A stretch of 53,709 nt of DNA from Candidatus Companilactobacillus pullicola (GCA_019116025.1 DXCM01000033.1:1-53709); one strand, 5' to 3'; numbered from the stretch's first letter, positions 25,264-34,375 are shown. Program-made: numbers and translations. Notes: generated by a model not told the origin, from the sequence alone.

Positions 25264-25695
25264 TTATGGTTCAAACATTCCTAGTCTTTGTGACAAATCT
25301 AATAGGAATTTAGTACGCATACGCTTAGCAGTCGCAATTGAAACATTAATCTTGTGCTGAGTTGATAAACCACTGATCGTATACGTTGGATATTCCTTAA
25401 AATATAGTTCATCAATGATAGTCCTAGTATCTTTATCGGTAGCTAAATAACAGTCTGTCACTGCGCTCTTTTGGCGTTCTAACATTCTTAGTCTCATATC
25501 TTGGTCAAGTGTCACCACATACGTTTCTTGTGGGCGTGAGACTTTAGAACTCTTGCCACCTCCTACATTTTCATCTACTTCTTTAGGCGGATAAGCAAGT
25601 TCTAACTTGCGGTCTTTGATGTACTCATCAATGTGCGGATAATCTTTTAATACGTTCTCACATCTACTTCTAATATCTGATCTAATAGTGCTCAC
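25264..25695 (-). CDS. ArpU-type late transcription regulator
   Basis: A 143-residue protein in the usual place of ArpU-family regulators, at the end of the early operon before the packaging genes. The C-terminal half is a sigma-region-4-like helix-turn-helix: a DELYFKEYPTYTISGLSTQH helix pair, then an INVSIATAKRMRTKF recognition helix. These proteins are thought to activate late promoters. About 400 bases of non-coding and tRNA DNA follow, where the late promoter should lie. Confidence 0.8.
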   Translation of the reverse strand: MSTIRSDIRSRCENVLKDYPHIDEYIKDRKLELAYPPKEVDENVGGGKSSKVSRPQETYVVTLDQDMRLRMLERQKSAVTDCYLATDKDTRTIIDELYFKEYPTYTISGLSTQHKINVSIATAKRMRTKFLLDLSQRLGMFEP

Positions 25696-25701
25696 TCTCC
25701 C

Positions 25702-25806
25702 CTAATAATAATAGACAGCTTGTTTATCTAATTGCTGACATTCTTCAATAATATTCAACCCTAAATCAATAGAATTTAATATTTGCATTATTTTTTCTTT
25801 ATTCAT
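25702..25806 (-). CDS. 34-residue small protein, hypothetical
   Basis: A short frame with an excellent GGAGG site. Its ATG overlaps the stop of the upstream gene (ATGAATAA). It codes for a helical, mildly amphipathic peptide ending in three Tyr. It lies between two conserved early genes. No function is apparent. Confidence 0.5.
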   Translation of the reverse strand: MNKEKIMQILNSIDLGLNIIEECQQLDKQAVYYY

Positions 25807-26239
25807 CGTCATCCTCCACTGGTACAGCGAAAGCCATATATTTACCACCCAACTTTTGTTCAATAGCATTTTTTGAAAGCACTAATGCTTCTTCCTTATT
25901 TGAAGTAGTTTTAATTTCATCAGCAGCACCGATGCCGCCATAAGTTGATCCTAAAATGCCTTTAATATAAGTATGTGCTGAACTATGTGGTGTAGTTGTT
26001 TCAAGCACATATTTCTGTTCAGGAAACTTAGCATTACCACAGTAGAAATCTACAATGTCCTTAGCCAATTGATTATCCTCTTCAGAACATTCATTCATAT
26101 ACTTATTATTCAAAGAGGTACAGTCATCGTCGTCAATAGCGATTCCGCGAATTAAATCAATAGCATTATCAAAATTGTTGTCTTTAGCTTCCTCTAGTTC
26201 CTTACGTTCTCGCTTGCTATATCCTTTTAAAATTCTCAT
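25799..26239 (-). CDS. Early phage protein, hypothetical, DUF1642-like end
   Basis: About 146 residues from the ATG at 26,239 with a GGAGG site; a TTG five codons earlier lies inside that site and is not used. The N-terminal half is acidic. The end (YMAFAVPVEDDDE) resembles the final motif of DUF1642-type phage proteins. Function unknown. It belongs to the tightly spaced early operon. Confidence 0.55.
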   Translation of the reverse strand: MRILKGYSKRERKELEEAKDNNFDNAIDLIRGIAIDDDDCTSLNNKYMNECSEEDNQLAKDIVDFYCGNAKFPEQKYVLETTTPHSSAHTYIKGILGSTYGGIGAADEIKTTSNKEEALVLSKNAIEQKLGGKYMAFAVPVEDDDE

Positions 26240-26255
26240 ATTTTTATCCTCCAAT

Positions 26256-26723
26256 TTAATCGATTTCTACAAGTCGGTATCTAATTCTGTGGTTTCTCTT
26301 CTTATATTCATTAGTTCTAAAGCCTTTAAGACTGCTGACTGAAATTCCTGTCAATGCTGAAATTTCTTTCATCGTTCCACGCATTTGATAATCACCATTT
26401 TTATAAAACGCATATCTACAAGTTTTTGAGTCAGACTTATTTTTCAACCACTTCGAATCATCGAGCACTCCTTTATAAATCAATCTATAAATCTTATAAG
26501 GCTTAGTGTTGAGAAATTCAGCGATGTCCTGTTTATAAAGTCCTTTATCAAGCATCTTTTGAGCAGCGTCTACATCAAAATCAACTTCGATATTTTCGAA
26601 TGGATCAACACCGTGATTTAGAAATTTTCTAGCTTTAACTAGTCGTTTATCATTGATAGGCGTTTGTTTGATACTTCCAAACTCAGCTTCACACTCCGCA
26701 ACTAGCGGTACTATACTTGTCAT
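26256..26723 (-). CDS. Helix-turn-helix phage protein, possible DNA binding
   Basis: A 155-residue protein. It has a helix-turn-helix at about residues 55-80 (KGLYKQDIAEFLNTKPYKIY) and a second one at about 112-130 (GTMKEISALTGISVSSLKGF) preceded by YAFYKNGDYQ. That second half is common in phage proteins with a YALYKG-x-GT-x-KEIA pattern. It may regulate early or replication genes. Its ATG overlaps the upstream stop. Confidence 0.6.
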   Translation of the reverse strand: MTSIVPLVAECEAEFGSIKQTPINDKRLVKARKFLNHGVDPFENIEVDFDVDAAQKMLDKGLYKQDIAEFLNTKPYKIYRLIYKGVLDDSKWLKNKSDSKTCRYAFYKNGDYQMRGTMKEISALTGISVSSLKGFRTNEYKKRNHRIRYRLVEID

Positions 26724-27160
26724 TATTCAGTCACCTCTTCTCTCTCGAATTGGTCGGGGTCCATTTCATCGGGTAGATATTTTAGGAACTGCTCTTCGGT
26801 AAGTGTTGTTGGTCTTTCTGAAATAATTGAAACATCGCATCCTGAAACACGCTTCAAGCTAAAATATAGTTTATAAAAATCATCATTTTGAGCACCTTTT
26901 AAATAGAAACGGTATTTTTGTTCTTCTAATTCATAATTGTTGTTATAGATATTCACTATAATTTGAATTAATTTATCAAAATCGGACGAATGAGTATCCG
27001 CATTAAGTCCAACTGAATTCAGAACTTCCATTTCTTTAGAAGTTAAATCGCCATCAGCATATTCAAAATCAGTAATGATTTCTGCTAAGTACGTGGATGG
27101 TCTCCGTTTGTTAATGTATTTAACTAACTTTTTATATTTACTTTCTAATTTACGTTTCAT
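26723..27160 (-). CDS. Early phage protein, hypothetical
   Basis: A 145-residue protein with no recognised domain. A central segment QKYRFYLKGAQNDDFYKLYF is followed by a SERPTTLTEEQFLKYLPDE end, a pattern seen in other Lactobacillales prophages. A GGAGAG site precedes the ATG. Translation couples to the next gene through TAATG. Confidence 0.55.
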   Translation of the reverse strand: MKRKLESKYKKLVKYINKRRPSTYLAEIITDFEYADGDLTSKEMEVLNSVGLNADTHSSDFDKLIQIIVNIYNNNYELEEQKYRFYLKGAQNDDFYKLYFSLKRVSGCDVSIISERPTTLTEEQFLKYLPDEMDPDQFEREEVTE

Positions 27161-27225
27161 AATTCTCTCCTATATATCATGATGTGTATTTGTGATACTT
27201 CGTAAAATTTTGATACTATTCGGTT

Positions 27226-27330
27226 TTATAAATTGTTAACAATGATGTTCATATTTAGACCTCTAACTTTTTTTATTAAATTCTGTCTGCTAATTTTTCT
27301 GATTGATCCATCTTCAGCTCTATAATACAT
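27226..27330 (-). CDS. 34-residue basic peptide, hypothetical
   Basis: A short frame from ATG 27,330 (MYYRAEDGSIRKISRQNLIK start), basic and helical. It begins just after the methylase stop. AAGGAG within that stop region is rather far away (about 18 bases). Not certain to be expressed. Confidence 0.35.
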   Translation of the reverse strand: MYYRAEDGSIRKISRQNLIKKVRGLNMNIIVNNL

Positions 27331-27340
27331 TTCTGCATTA

Positions 27341-28024
27341 TTAGCGAATCTCCTTGATACGCTCAATTGATTTTGTATCAAATACTTCCTCCAATTTGTT
27401 TTCGATGTGTTCTGGATAGCGTTCGTCACTCCAGCTTTTAATATTGAATTCTTTTTTGACCTCTTCTGAATAAGGCATTATATTTATATCGCTAAAGCTT
27501 AATGCATCATTCTTAACGTTTTGTACGAAAAAGACGCCCTTACATTTTTCTCTTGATAAACTGTCAATTTGAATTACCGTTGCATTCATTCCACGAATTG
27601 CTAAATTAAAAAGTAAGAACGGTATCGCTCTATCTGATAGCTCTTCTAAAATATGATAATGTTCACTAGGTCTATAGTCCCAAGGCATTTGCTTTAAACA
27701 CTTTTGATAATAATGATCAATCACGATTCCACCGGTTCCTGCGGCAGGTTCAAAATAATTATCGTCTTTTGTATTAACTAGTTTATTCATGATTGCTGAA
27801 ACCGATTGAGGAGTAAAATCCTGTTTTTTCTTCTTTCGATCAGCCGCTTCATCTTGAAAATACATATGAAACCAGTCAAAACTCATATCCGTTTCATTTT
27901 TTAAGAACGATTTGAATAATTGAATACGTTTATCCTTATCCAACATTGTTGATAGCAACTTCTCTGGTGCCTTCCATGAATCATTCACGCCAATTAATTC
28001 ATTTATCTTTTCTGTCGTTAGCAT
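27341..28024 (-). CDS. N6-adenine methylase-like protein lacking visible catalytic motif
   Basis: A 227-residue protein resembling type I-like HsdM methylases. A Q-D-F-T-P-x-x-V segment is followed by the SAM-binding motif I (FEPAAGTGGIVID) near residue 95. The expected catalytic NPPY/F (motif IV) is not visible: the corresponding area reads CKGVFFVQNVKNDALSF. It may be a catalytically dead or regulatory relative, or use an unrecognised site. It sits between the origin/nuclease genes and small early genes. Confidence 0.6.
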   Translation of the reverse strand: MLTTEKINELIGVNDSWKAPEKLLSTMLDKDKRIQLFKSFLKNETDMSFDWFHMYFQDEAADRKKKKQDFTPQSVSAIMNKLVNTKDDNYFEPAAGTGGIVIDHYYQKCLKQMPWDYRPSEHYHILEELSDRAIPFLLFNLAIRGMNATVIQIDSLSREKCKGVFFVQNVKNDALSFSDINIMPYSEEVKKEFNIKSWSDERYPEHIENKLEEVFDTKSIERIKEIR

Positions 28025-28137
28025 CTATTTCTCTGACTTTCATTTTTAATCTCACAATATTAATACCAATTCCATTTAATTATGATTTAGTACACTTTTC
28101 AGCAACTTTATTTATTTTCGCTACATCTAATTTATAC

Positions 28138-28482
28138 TTATTTGAAACCATATCCCACCAGCTCCTCATCAATAATTTTTAATGCGTCTTCTGGACTTCG
28201 TGCTATACCGTGAATTATATTGTGATTAGTTAGCATGTAGTGAAATTGTTTCTGATCTTCACGAGCTCGTCCTGTTGTTTTTTTAACCTCAATGAAAAAT
28301 ATCTTTCCGTTGCTGTCCTTAAATCCGGTTAAGTCAGGAAACCCAGGCGGAGGTCCAGCATGGAAGTATCCCCCTCGTTTCATTTCCACGGTGCCTGTGT
28401 TAGTTCTAAAAATGTGGCAATGATGTTTGCTTACGTCAATCATAATTTGTGACTGAATTTCGTGCTCTTCTGTTTTGTTCAT
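28138..28482 (-). CDS. VRR-NUC domain nuclease
   Basis: A 114-residue single-domain VRR-NUC protein. Motifs: E-x-x-x-Q at the start, a GFPDLTG with the Asp, then IFFIEVKKTTGRAREDQ with the Glu-x-Lys and Gln. This PD-(D/E)XK-type fold is a Holliday junction or structure-specific nuclease in phage replication modules. The start overlaps the end of the small upstream gene by 47 bases. Confidence 0.85.
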   Translation of the reverse strand: MNKTEEHEIQSQIMIDVSKHHCHIFRTNTGTVEMKRGGYFHAGPPPGFPDLTGFKDSNGKIFFIEVKKTTGRAREDQKQFHYMLTNHNIIHGIARSPEDALKIIDEELVGYGFK

Positions 28483-28639
28483 GTATATTTGCCAAATACC
28501 CCCTTAATTCCAAATCTGGTTTCGTGTTTCCTCTTAAAACCGCATTTAATTGTCGAGGATAAATAATATATCCATAGTCGTAATACAATTTATCTACTAT
28601 TTCTCTTGTTGATAAACCAGTTTCACTTTTAAAATCCAT
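28436..28639 (-). CDS. Small helix-turn-helix-like protein
   Basis: A 67-residue protein starting MDFKSETGLSTREIVDKLY, which looks like a helix-turn-helix, followed by a PRQLNAVLRGNTKPDLEL segment. A GGAGA site precedes the ATG. It is the first gene after the putative origin. Similar short proteins accompany VRR-NUC genes in phages. Possible regulator; function unknown. Confidence 0.55.
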   Translation of the reverse strand: MDFKSETGLSTREIVDKLYYDYGYIIYPRQLNAVLRGNTKPDLELRGYLANIHEQNRRARNSVTNYD

Positions 28640-28659
28640 TAATAGTCTCCAATCGTGAA

Positions 28660-28932
28660 AATGTGACGTGTTTGGTGATGGGTAATCAAACGTCCACGGG
28701 TCTTACAGCTGTAAGGTTTCAGACCATATTTTTTTATATGTGACGGGTAACTCAAAATCTTTTTATTTTATGCTTATATATATGTGTTCTTATATATATA
28801 TATATATATATTATTTTATTATTACTTAAAGTAGAGTAACCCGTCACAGTATATATATAGTTGTGAAACACTTACAGTACCAACCGATAGCCTGTGAAAC
28901 ATACACATCACAATCCCGTCACACGTCACATA
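28660..28932. other. Putative prophage replication origin
   Basis: A gene-free 290-bp stretch between the primase-helicase gene and early genes. It has a TGTGACG(T/G)G-type motif at 28,662, 28,739 (plus) and 28,836, 28,915, 28,921 (minus), a perfect 14-bp palindrome (CTTACAGCTGTAAG, 28,702-28,715) and a long (TA)n tract around 28,780-28,815. The copies at 28,739 and 28,836 (TGTGACGGGTAAC-like) are inverted around the AT-rich part. This resembles an iteron plus DNA-unwinding element. Confidence 0.5.
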
Positions 28933-28933
28933 T

Positions 28934-31255
28934 TTATTTTTGATCCATCCAGTTCAATCTGGTGTCACTTTTAACTTTTAGTCCTTTGTATATTGCTCCT
29001 GCACGGGTATGAACTTTCTTAAAGCGATTAGTCATTTCTCTACCAAACTTCGTATTACTCATTTGATATTGAACGTTGTCTTCAGCCCATGATTTATAAA
29101 GTTTGTATAACTGACTAGCATTTATCGTGTATTCGGTACTTGTATCACAGGCCTCTGAAACAAATTGGCTTAATACATCCATTTCCTCACGATATCCTTC
29201 ACTCGCACTCTCAATCACTTGAGGAGTGTGGAGGCCGTGTTGTTGCCACTTCAATGCACCATCGACAGCCCAATTAAGTATTCCGATTGATTCACGAGCC
29301 AACTTGTACTTCAAGTCCTTATCAACTTGATCATCGGGAATCTGCACAGTGAATGGAATCAGTCTGATACGTCTCCAAATACCGTCATCAGTTCCACGAA
29401 TTATCGGCTTGTGGTTAGTCGCTAACCATAGCTTGAACTCTGGTTCGAACTCGAATTCCTTACCGTATAATTGTCTAGCTACGACTTTATCTCCACCGGT
29501 CAATTGCTTAACCAATCCTTCATCCATTCTTAAACCTTCGTTAGGTTCAGAACTGGTTACTAGTCTAGCTCCCGCCAGTCTGGCAATATCAGAGTTGGGA
29601 CCGCCAGAATTTTGCTTAATCATGATTGAACTCGCTTGAATAGTTTTAGCATAAGTACCAAGAATATTACTGATTGTTTCCAGAAATACTGACTTACCAT
29701 TTCGACCATTTCCATAGAGAATGAACATGATTTGTTCCTTGATTGAACCAGTCATTGAATATCCAACTGCCGTTTGAACGTAATCAATTAACTCTTGATT
29801 GTGGTCGAATATCTGATCTAAGAATTTTATCCACTCATCACAACCGGCTTTATCTGAATATTCAACGTTTGCCTCTTTACTGAATAATTTAGTAATATCG
29901 TGGTCATGTAGCTCTCCACTCGCTAAATCGATGTAGCCGTTCGATACATTTAATAGTGTCTTATCAATATCGAACTCACCGGGTGCTACTGGTACTCTGT
30001 GTTTTAGTTCATCCATGACAGCTTTCTTAGCTGAATTGCTACGTGAATGTTTAACGAATTTATCAAATGCTTTCTTGATAGCAGCTTCTTCTTTTTCGTC
30101 AGCATCAGGTGGAATTTCTACTGTTTCTTTACCGATTGATTCAGTCATCGCATCAATTAATTGATGTATCTTACCCGACTGGTCAACTTCCCAGTAACTT
30201 CCGTTGAAAATGTACCAGCAGTTGTTGACGTAGGAATATTTAATCAAGTCGCCAAACTGATCAATCATTCTATCTGCTTCACCGGTATCGTCCCACGAAC
30301 GTCTAGGGAGTTCTTTAACTTCTTTAGGGTCTTTCATGAATTCTAGGTTATAATGCTTGGCCGTTCTGTGTTCAGGATTAGTAAATACATTGTTCGTGTC
30401 ATTGATTGCTTTATTTAGGGTAGCAACACCATAAGTAGTCTTTCCTCGTTTCTCGTCCCACTTATGTCGATACAGTGTTGACTGTCTAAATATTGCATCC
30501 ATCTTTCCGAAGTCTTTGCCAGTCCAAAAAGCTAAGTAATTAGCTAGTGCTAAATCAGCTTCAGACTGTGAACCGTAGATTTTCTCCCAACCACCATACA
30601 TAAGGGCTTTAAAATTCTCACCGCTCTTACTTTCTATGGCTTGCTTGATAATCTCGAATTCAGATAGATTATTAGGCTCTAAACTTGTGGAAGCATTCCG
30701 AATAGGTACAACCTTCTTATCAGCTAAATACTTGTCATATAACACGCTTATATCAGCTTTGTTGATAGTTTTATTACTTCCTAAATTCTTGCCTGTGAGG
30801 GCGAAAAAACGCCCCTCATCATACATCTCAATATTGTTCTTACGTCTTCGATTACCAGGAATCTCGCCTTTAAATATGATATGAATACCTGTTCCGGATT
30901 GACTGACTTCGGTATATGAACGTGTTGCATTCATGAACTCTGATACGATGTTATCTTCATAGTCTCCCGAGCGATAGCGCATGATGTCATCTTCCACATG
31001 GTCAATATCGATACCAGCATATCCGTTTGCAAAGAAGAAAGATAATCCATCAAAATCTTTACTATTCAGTTCTAATTCTTTCAAAGCATTGTCGAATGTT
31101 GTCCAAGTGGTTGGATCATTAGACTTAGCATTCTGTCCATCGATAGCACTAAACGGAATCTTGGTATTTTTCTTTCGTTCTGGAACCCACTTGAGTTTGA
31201 ATAGCCCCCACTGGGCTAGGTTACGCAATTCTTGTGGAATTTGTTCATAAGCCAT
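28934..31255 (-). CDS. Primase-helicase (P4/D5 type)
   Basis: A 773-residue protein. Residues 1-180 form a bifunctional primase-polymerase-like domain (GLSFFFANGYAGIDIDHVED with the metal-binding Asp-x-Asp, then SGTGIHIIFKGE). The middle (330-480) is D5-N-like. The C-terminal half is an SF3 helicase with Walker A YGNGRNGKS near residue 513 and Walker B-type LVTSSEPN. It opens the origin and primes replication. The putative origin lies directly after it. Confidence 0.9.
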   Translation of the reverse strand: MAYEQIPQELRNLAQWGLFKLKWVPERKKNTKIPFSAIDGQNAKSNDPTTWTTFDNALKELELNSKDFDGLSFFFANGYAGIDIDHVEDDIMRYRSGDYEDNIVSEFMNATRSYTEVSQSGTGIHIIFKGEIPGNRRRKNNIEMYDEGRFFALTGKNLGSNKTINKADISVLYDKYLADKKVVPIRNASTSLEPNNLSEFEIIKQAIESKSGENFKALMYGGWEKIYGSQSEADLALANYLAFWTGKDFGKMDAIFRQSTLYRHKWDEKRGKTTYGVATLNKAINDTNNVFTNPEHRTAKHYNLEFMKDPKEVKELPRRSWDDTGEADRMIDQFGDLIKYSYVNNCWYIFNGSYWEVDQSGKIHQLIDAMTESIGKETVEIPPDADEKEEAAIKKAFDKFVKHSRSNSAKKAVMDELKHRVPVAPGEFDIDKTLLNVSNGYIDLASGELHDHDITKLFSKEANVEYSDKAGCDEWIKFLDQIFDHNQELIDYVQTAVGYSMTGSIKEQIMFILYGNGRNGKSVFLETISNILGTYAKTIQASSIMIKQNSGGPNSDIARLAGARLVTSSEPNEGLRMDEGLVKQLTGGDKVVARQLYGKEFEFEPEFKLWLATNHKPIIRGTDDGIWRRIRLIPFTVQIPDDQVDKDLKYKLARESIGILNWAVDGALKWQQHGLHTPQVIESASEGYREEMDVLSQFVSEACDTSTEYTINASQLYKLYKSWAEDNVQYQMSNTKFGREMTNRFKKVHTRAGAIYKGLKVKSDTRLNWMDQK

Positions 31256-31277
31256 CAGTTCTCCTCTTTTCTAAACG

Positions 31278-31820
31278 TTAGAATGGTAAATCTTCATCGG
31301 AAATATCAACTGGCTTGCTGTTGTCAGCAAATGGATCATTAGCTTTATCCTTGGTTTTAAACTTGTGTTGTACGTCTGGATAGTCGGTAGTCTTAATATT
31401 CCAAGGGGCGATGTGGTTTACTTCACGTTCCTTACCGTTGTATTCATCAGTATCTTTCGTAATGTAAACTTTGACCGGTTTTCCTGAAATTGTATCGATA
31501 AATCCTTGAACATTTGGAATGTCAGTACCTTCTGGGATTTTGCAAGCGTCTAAAATGTATTGGAAGCCTTGCATGTCATACTGATTAGTAGCTTTGCGCT
31601 TCCAGTTGTCCATGAAAATATTTCGGTTATGATATTTCTTTTGGTTCTCACTCACACCATCAAGGTCGTTTCTGATAATCAACCGTAATTGTAGTGATTC
31701 AGCACCGTTTTTAGTTGCACGTTCTTGAGCTGATTGGATAATCATTTCATAATTATCTGTTGGAACGGGTGTAAATTCACTCTCTTTGTTTTTTGAATAA
31801 TCTGTTTTGATAAATGACAT
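31278..31820 (-). CDS. DUF669 ssDNA-binding-like protein
   Basis: A 180-residue protein of the DUF669 family (start SFIKTDYSKNKESEFTPVP; DNYEMIIQSAQE). It ends in an acidic DISDEDLPF, like the C-terminal tip by which SSB proteins recruit partners. Position between helicase and primase supports a single-strand-binding or recombination-mediator role. An AAGGAG site precedes the ATG. Confidence 0.75.
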   Translation of the reverse strand: MSFIKTDYSKNKESEFTPVPTDNYEMIIQSAQERATKNGAESLQLRLIIRNDLDGVSENQKKYHNRNIFMDNWKRKATNQYDMQGFQYILDACKIPEGTDIPNVQGFIDTISGKPVKVYITKDTDEYNGKEREVNHIAPWNIKTTDYPDVQHKFKTKDKANDPFADNSKPVDISDEDLPF

Positions 31821-31841
31821 TTAATTTGTCTCCTTTTAATA

Positions 31842-33197
31842 TTATTGATGTACGAAGCCTCTGTTTTTTGCTTGAAAGAATGCCCACCCAGGTTTGTAGC
31901 CACGGGCTTTACCAATCTTTTGCAAATCTCGATAACTGGTAGCATCTTGAGGTTTCATTTGGCTATATCTAACTTGTTCGTAATCCGTTTTGAAATGAAA
32001 ATCTTTACCGATTTTCTCGACCTTAACATTCTTATCGACTTTCATTTCTTTGTTTTCCACACCAATTACATACCCACAAATAGGACATGTGCTATACGCA
32101 ACTGGTATAACCGCGAAGCAATGTGGACATGTTCTAATAGCTGTCCCACCGCTCTCGCTTTTCTTTTTTGGTCTTCCCTCTAAGCTCCAAGTCCTGGGAG
32201 TGTCGGGCAATCCAAATCTTGTGTAGTTAGCAACGTGATCAATAATCGTTGCCGTTTTATTTGGACGATATCTCATACAACGCATTGATTGCTGAATGAA
32301 TAACGATAGTGACTCGGTAGGACGTAGCATTATTACTGTTTGACAATCTGGAACGTCCACACCTTCACCGTACAGCTCAGCATTGACCAGGATTGTTACT
32401 TTGCCATTTCTAAAATCATCCATGACTTGCTTGCGTTTATCTTTTGGTGTCTTACCATCGACTTGTAGTGCTTTAAAACCGGCATTATTAAATTCCTTTG
32501 CGACCTTGATACTTGATTCAACGTTGTGTGTATAGATGATAGTTTTAGTATTGCTAGCGACTCGCTTGTATGTTTTGATGACATCCCCATAGATAATGTT
32601 CTTGGATGCACTATCCATAGATTTAGAACTAAAGTCACCAGTTGAATTTTTCTTCAATTTCTTATCATCAATCAACTTGACCGAGTAATATTCATAAGGT
32701 GCCAAGAAATTATTATCAATTAACCAATCAATCTGTGGACCTAATATTAGATCATCAAATACTTTTGATAATCCTTGTCCGGATAATCTAATAGGTGTAG
32801 CAGTGAATCCCACAACGTTAGCTTGCTTAAAATAATCAAATATTCGAGTGTATGATTTAGCTAGTGCATGGTGACATTCATCAACAAGAATTAACTGCGG
32901 TTTGTCTAATTTTTCCAGTCTTCTCGTTACCGTTTGGACCATACCCACATAGCAGAGTTTCATATTCACTCCATACGCTTTGAACGTACTTTTAACTTGT
33001 TCAACAATCTCACGCCTGTGAACGATGAATAGAACGTTGTTTTGCTTATCAGTTGCACCTTTGGCAATGGCTGCCATCGTTACCGTCTTACCTGAACCAG
33101 CTGGGGATTGAACCACTACATTGTGATTACCGTGAACTAAGGAATTCTTTAAGTCATTGATCAGTTTGTTTTGATAGTTTCTAAGAATGAATGTCAT
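31842..33197 (-). CDS. DEAD/DEAH-box helicase with zinc ribbon
   Basis: A 451-residue SF2 helicase. Walker A SPAGSGKT at about 31-38, DECHH at 106-110, FTATP near 134 and a C-terminal arginine-finger segment (SMRCMRYRPNK). A zinc ribbon with CPHC and CPIC at about 355-375 follows. It likely unwinds DNA at replication or recombination intermediates. It overlaps the Sak4-like gene by four bases. Confidence 0.9.
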   Translation of the reverse strand: MTFILRNYQNKLINDLKNSLVHGNHNVVVQSPAGSGKTVTMAAIAKGATDKQNNVLFIVHRREIVEQVKSTFKAYGVNMKLCYVGMVQTVTRRLEKLDKPQLILVDECHHALAKSYTRIFDYFKQANVVGFTATPIRLSGQGLSKVFDDLILGPQIDWLIDNNFLAPYEYYSVKLIDDKKLKKNSTGDFSSKSMDSASKNIIYGDVIKTYKRVASNTKTIIYTHNVESSIKVAKEFNNAGFKALQVDGKTPKDKRKQVMDDFRNGKVTILVNAELYGEGVDVPDCQTVIMLRPTESLSLFIQQSMRCMRYRPNKTATIIDHVANYTRFGLPDTPRTWSLEGRPKKKSESGGTAIRTCPHCFAVIPVAYSTCPICGYVIGVENKEMKVDKNVKVEKIGKDFHFKTDYEQVRYSQMKPQDATSYRDLQKIGKARGYKPGWAFFQAKNRGFVHQ

Positions 33198-33886
33198 TCG
33201 GCATCTGTGGGCTTAGTTCCCCACTTAAATAGGTCTTCAATGGCACAAGCTTTTCTATCATCTAATCGATTCTTAGCATAAATACCATCATTTCCTTCTA
33301 GAATTACTCCACGCTTACCGGTGTCGGGATTGACCATCACACGACCAACTACATCAGTTAATCCCATGAAAGTATCTCTAACTGAATCTCTAAGCTGTGG
33401 ACTATATTGGTCAAATGTTTGACCAGTCATGGAAGTAAAATCGTTTTGAGTTTCCCAAGCGGTTACTAGGATATTAATAGGTAGCTTATAAAATGAATCA
33501 ATCACACGAATGAAGAAATTTGTCCATCCCGAATAATCTTGTAACTCGTTTCTAATACCGCTTTTTGAGTTTCGACCTTGTTCAATGAACCAAGCTTTTT
33601 CCAAGGCTGATACATTATCTAAAATCAAGTTATTGAATCCTGTTAATTCCTTAGGTAGTTCTGTTACTAGTCTCGCTAGTTCCTTAGTAGGAATCGATTT
33701 ATCAAACGTTTCTGCTTCGATATTATCTAAACCACCCAGGACTTTTTCAGAATTATCAAACGGGACAATGATTGATTTGCCTGTTAAATATTTAGCTGTT
33801 GATGTCTTACCTGTTCCAGGTTTGCCGTAAATTGCGACTCGAAATTTATCCGTTTTAGAAACATCTTTCATTGAATGTAATGTCAT
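33194..33886 (-). CDS. Sak4-like recombination ATPase
   Basis: A 230-residue RecA-core ATPase with Walker A GKPGTGKT at about 21-28 and a NLILDNVSALE segment as Walker B near 95. Proteins of this size beside Gp157 and helicase genes are Sak4-type single-strand annealing/recombination ATPases. It probably works with the DUF669 protein. Stop and start overlap with both neighbours or are adjacent. Confidence 0.8.
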   Translation of the reverse strand: MTLHSMKDVSKTDKFRVAIYGKPGTGKTSTAKYLTGKSIIVPFDNSEKVLGGLDNIEAETFDKSIPTKELARLVTELPKELTGFNNLILDNVSALEKAWFIEQGRNSKSGIRNELQDYSGWTNFFIRVIDSFYKLPINILVTAWETQNDFTSMTGQTFDQYSPQLRDSVRDTFMGLTDVVGRVMVNPDTGKRGVILEGNDGIYAKNRLDDRKACAIEDLFKWGTKPTDAE

Positions 33887-34375
33887 CTATCTAAACCTTA
33901 CCGATGACCCAGTTACTAGCTCAGCTCCCGGGACTTCGGTTCCTTTCTTCAATAATTCTTTGATTCTAGCCGTATCTGGAACGACATTAGTTTTAGTTAG
34001 ATATGCTGGAATCTGACTCTCATCAGGAATCTTAAGAGCTGGCGGATTATTTTGAATATAAATAGTAAATTCAGGAGTTTTAATCTTTTCTGTTCCAGTC
34101 AATTCCATTGTGTTTTGCAAGCTTTGCTTTAAGTTCTTACGATTGTTAGCGATAGTCTTAGCACGTGCCGAAAATCGTTTAGCCTCTTCTTTAAGAGCTT
34201 TCTCGTCCTTCGCTAACTCTTTATCGACTTTTGCATATCCAACCGCCTTGTCTTTGATTGCATCTGTAATACTGTCCATCGTGTCGCTAAATAGTTGTGG
34301 GTCTGTTTCTTCTGCAAGCTCAGCTAACTGTAGATACTTGCCTGTTAGATCATATAAAGTTGCCATTAAACTCAT
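33887..34375 (-). CDS. Siphovirus Gp157 family protein
   Basis: A 162-residue protein with the Gp157 pattern: an N-terminal LYDLTGKYLQLAELAEETD, a long charged helix (KALKEEAKRFSARAKTIANN) and a beta-type C-terminus (FTIYIQNNPPALKIPDE). The family accompanies phage replication genes and was linked to phage resistance in Streptococcus thermophilus phage Sfi21. ATG 34,375 has its ribosome site too close; ATG 34,366 (MATLYDL) has better spacing. Confidence 0.8.
   Translation of the reverse strand: MSLMATLYDLTGKYLQLAELAEETDPQLFSDTMDSITDAIKDKAVGYAKVDKELAKDEKALKEEAKRFSARAKTIANNRKNLKQSLQNTMELTGTEKIKTPEFTIYIQNNPPALKIPDESQIPAYLTKTNVVPDTARIKELLKKGTEVPGAELVTGSSVRFR

Noticed and set aside
28060-28150. 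23-codon minus-strand frame after the VRR-NUC gene
   Set aside because: Starts inside the upstream stop region and has a weak, badly spaced ribosome site; kept out for lack of support.
28780-28815. (TA)n tract as a CRISPR or protein-coding repeat
   Set aside because: Simple AT repeat without spacer structure; better explained as an unwinding element. No CRISPR array was seen anywhere.
29349-31250. Plus-strand frames inside the primase-helicase gene
   Set aside because: Shadows of a strongly conserved gene; no start signals.
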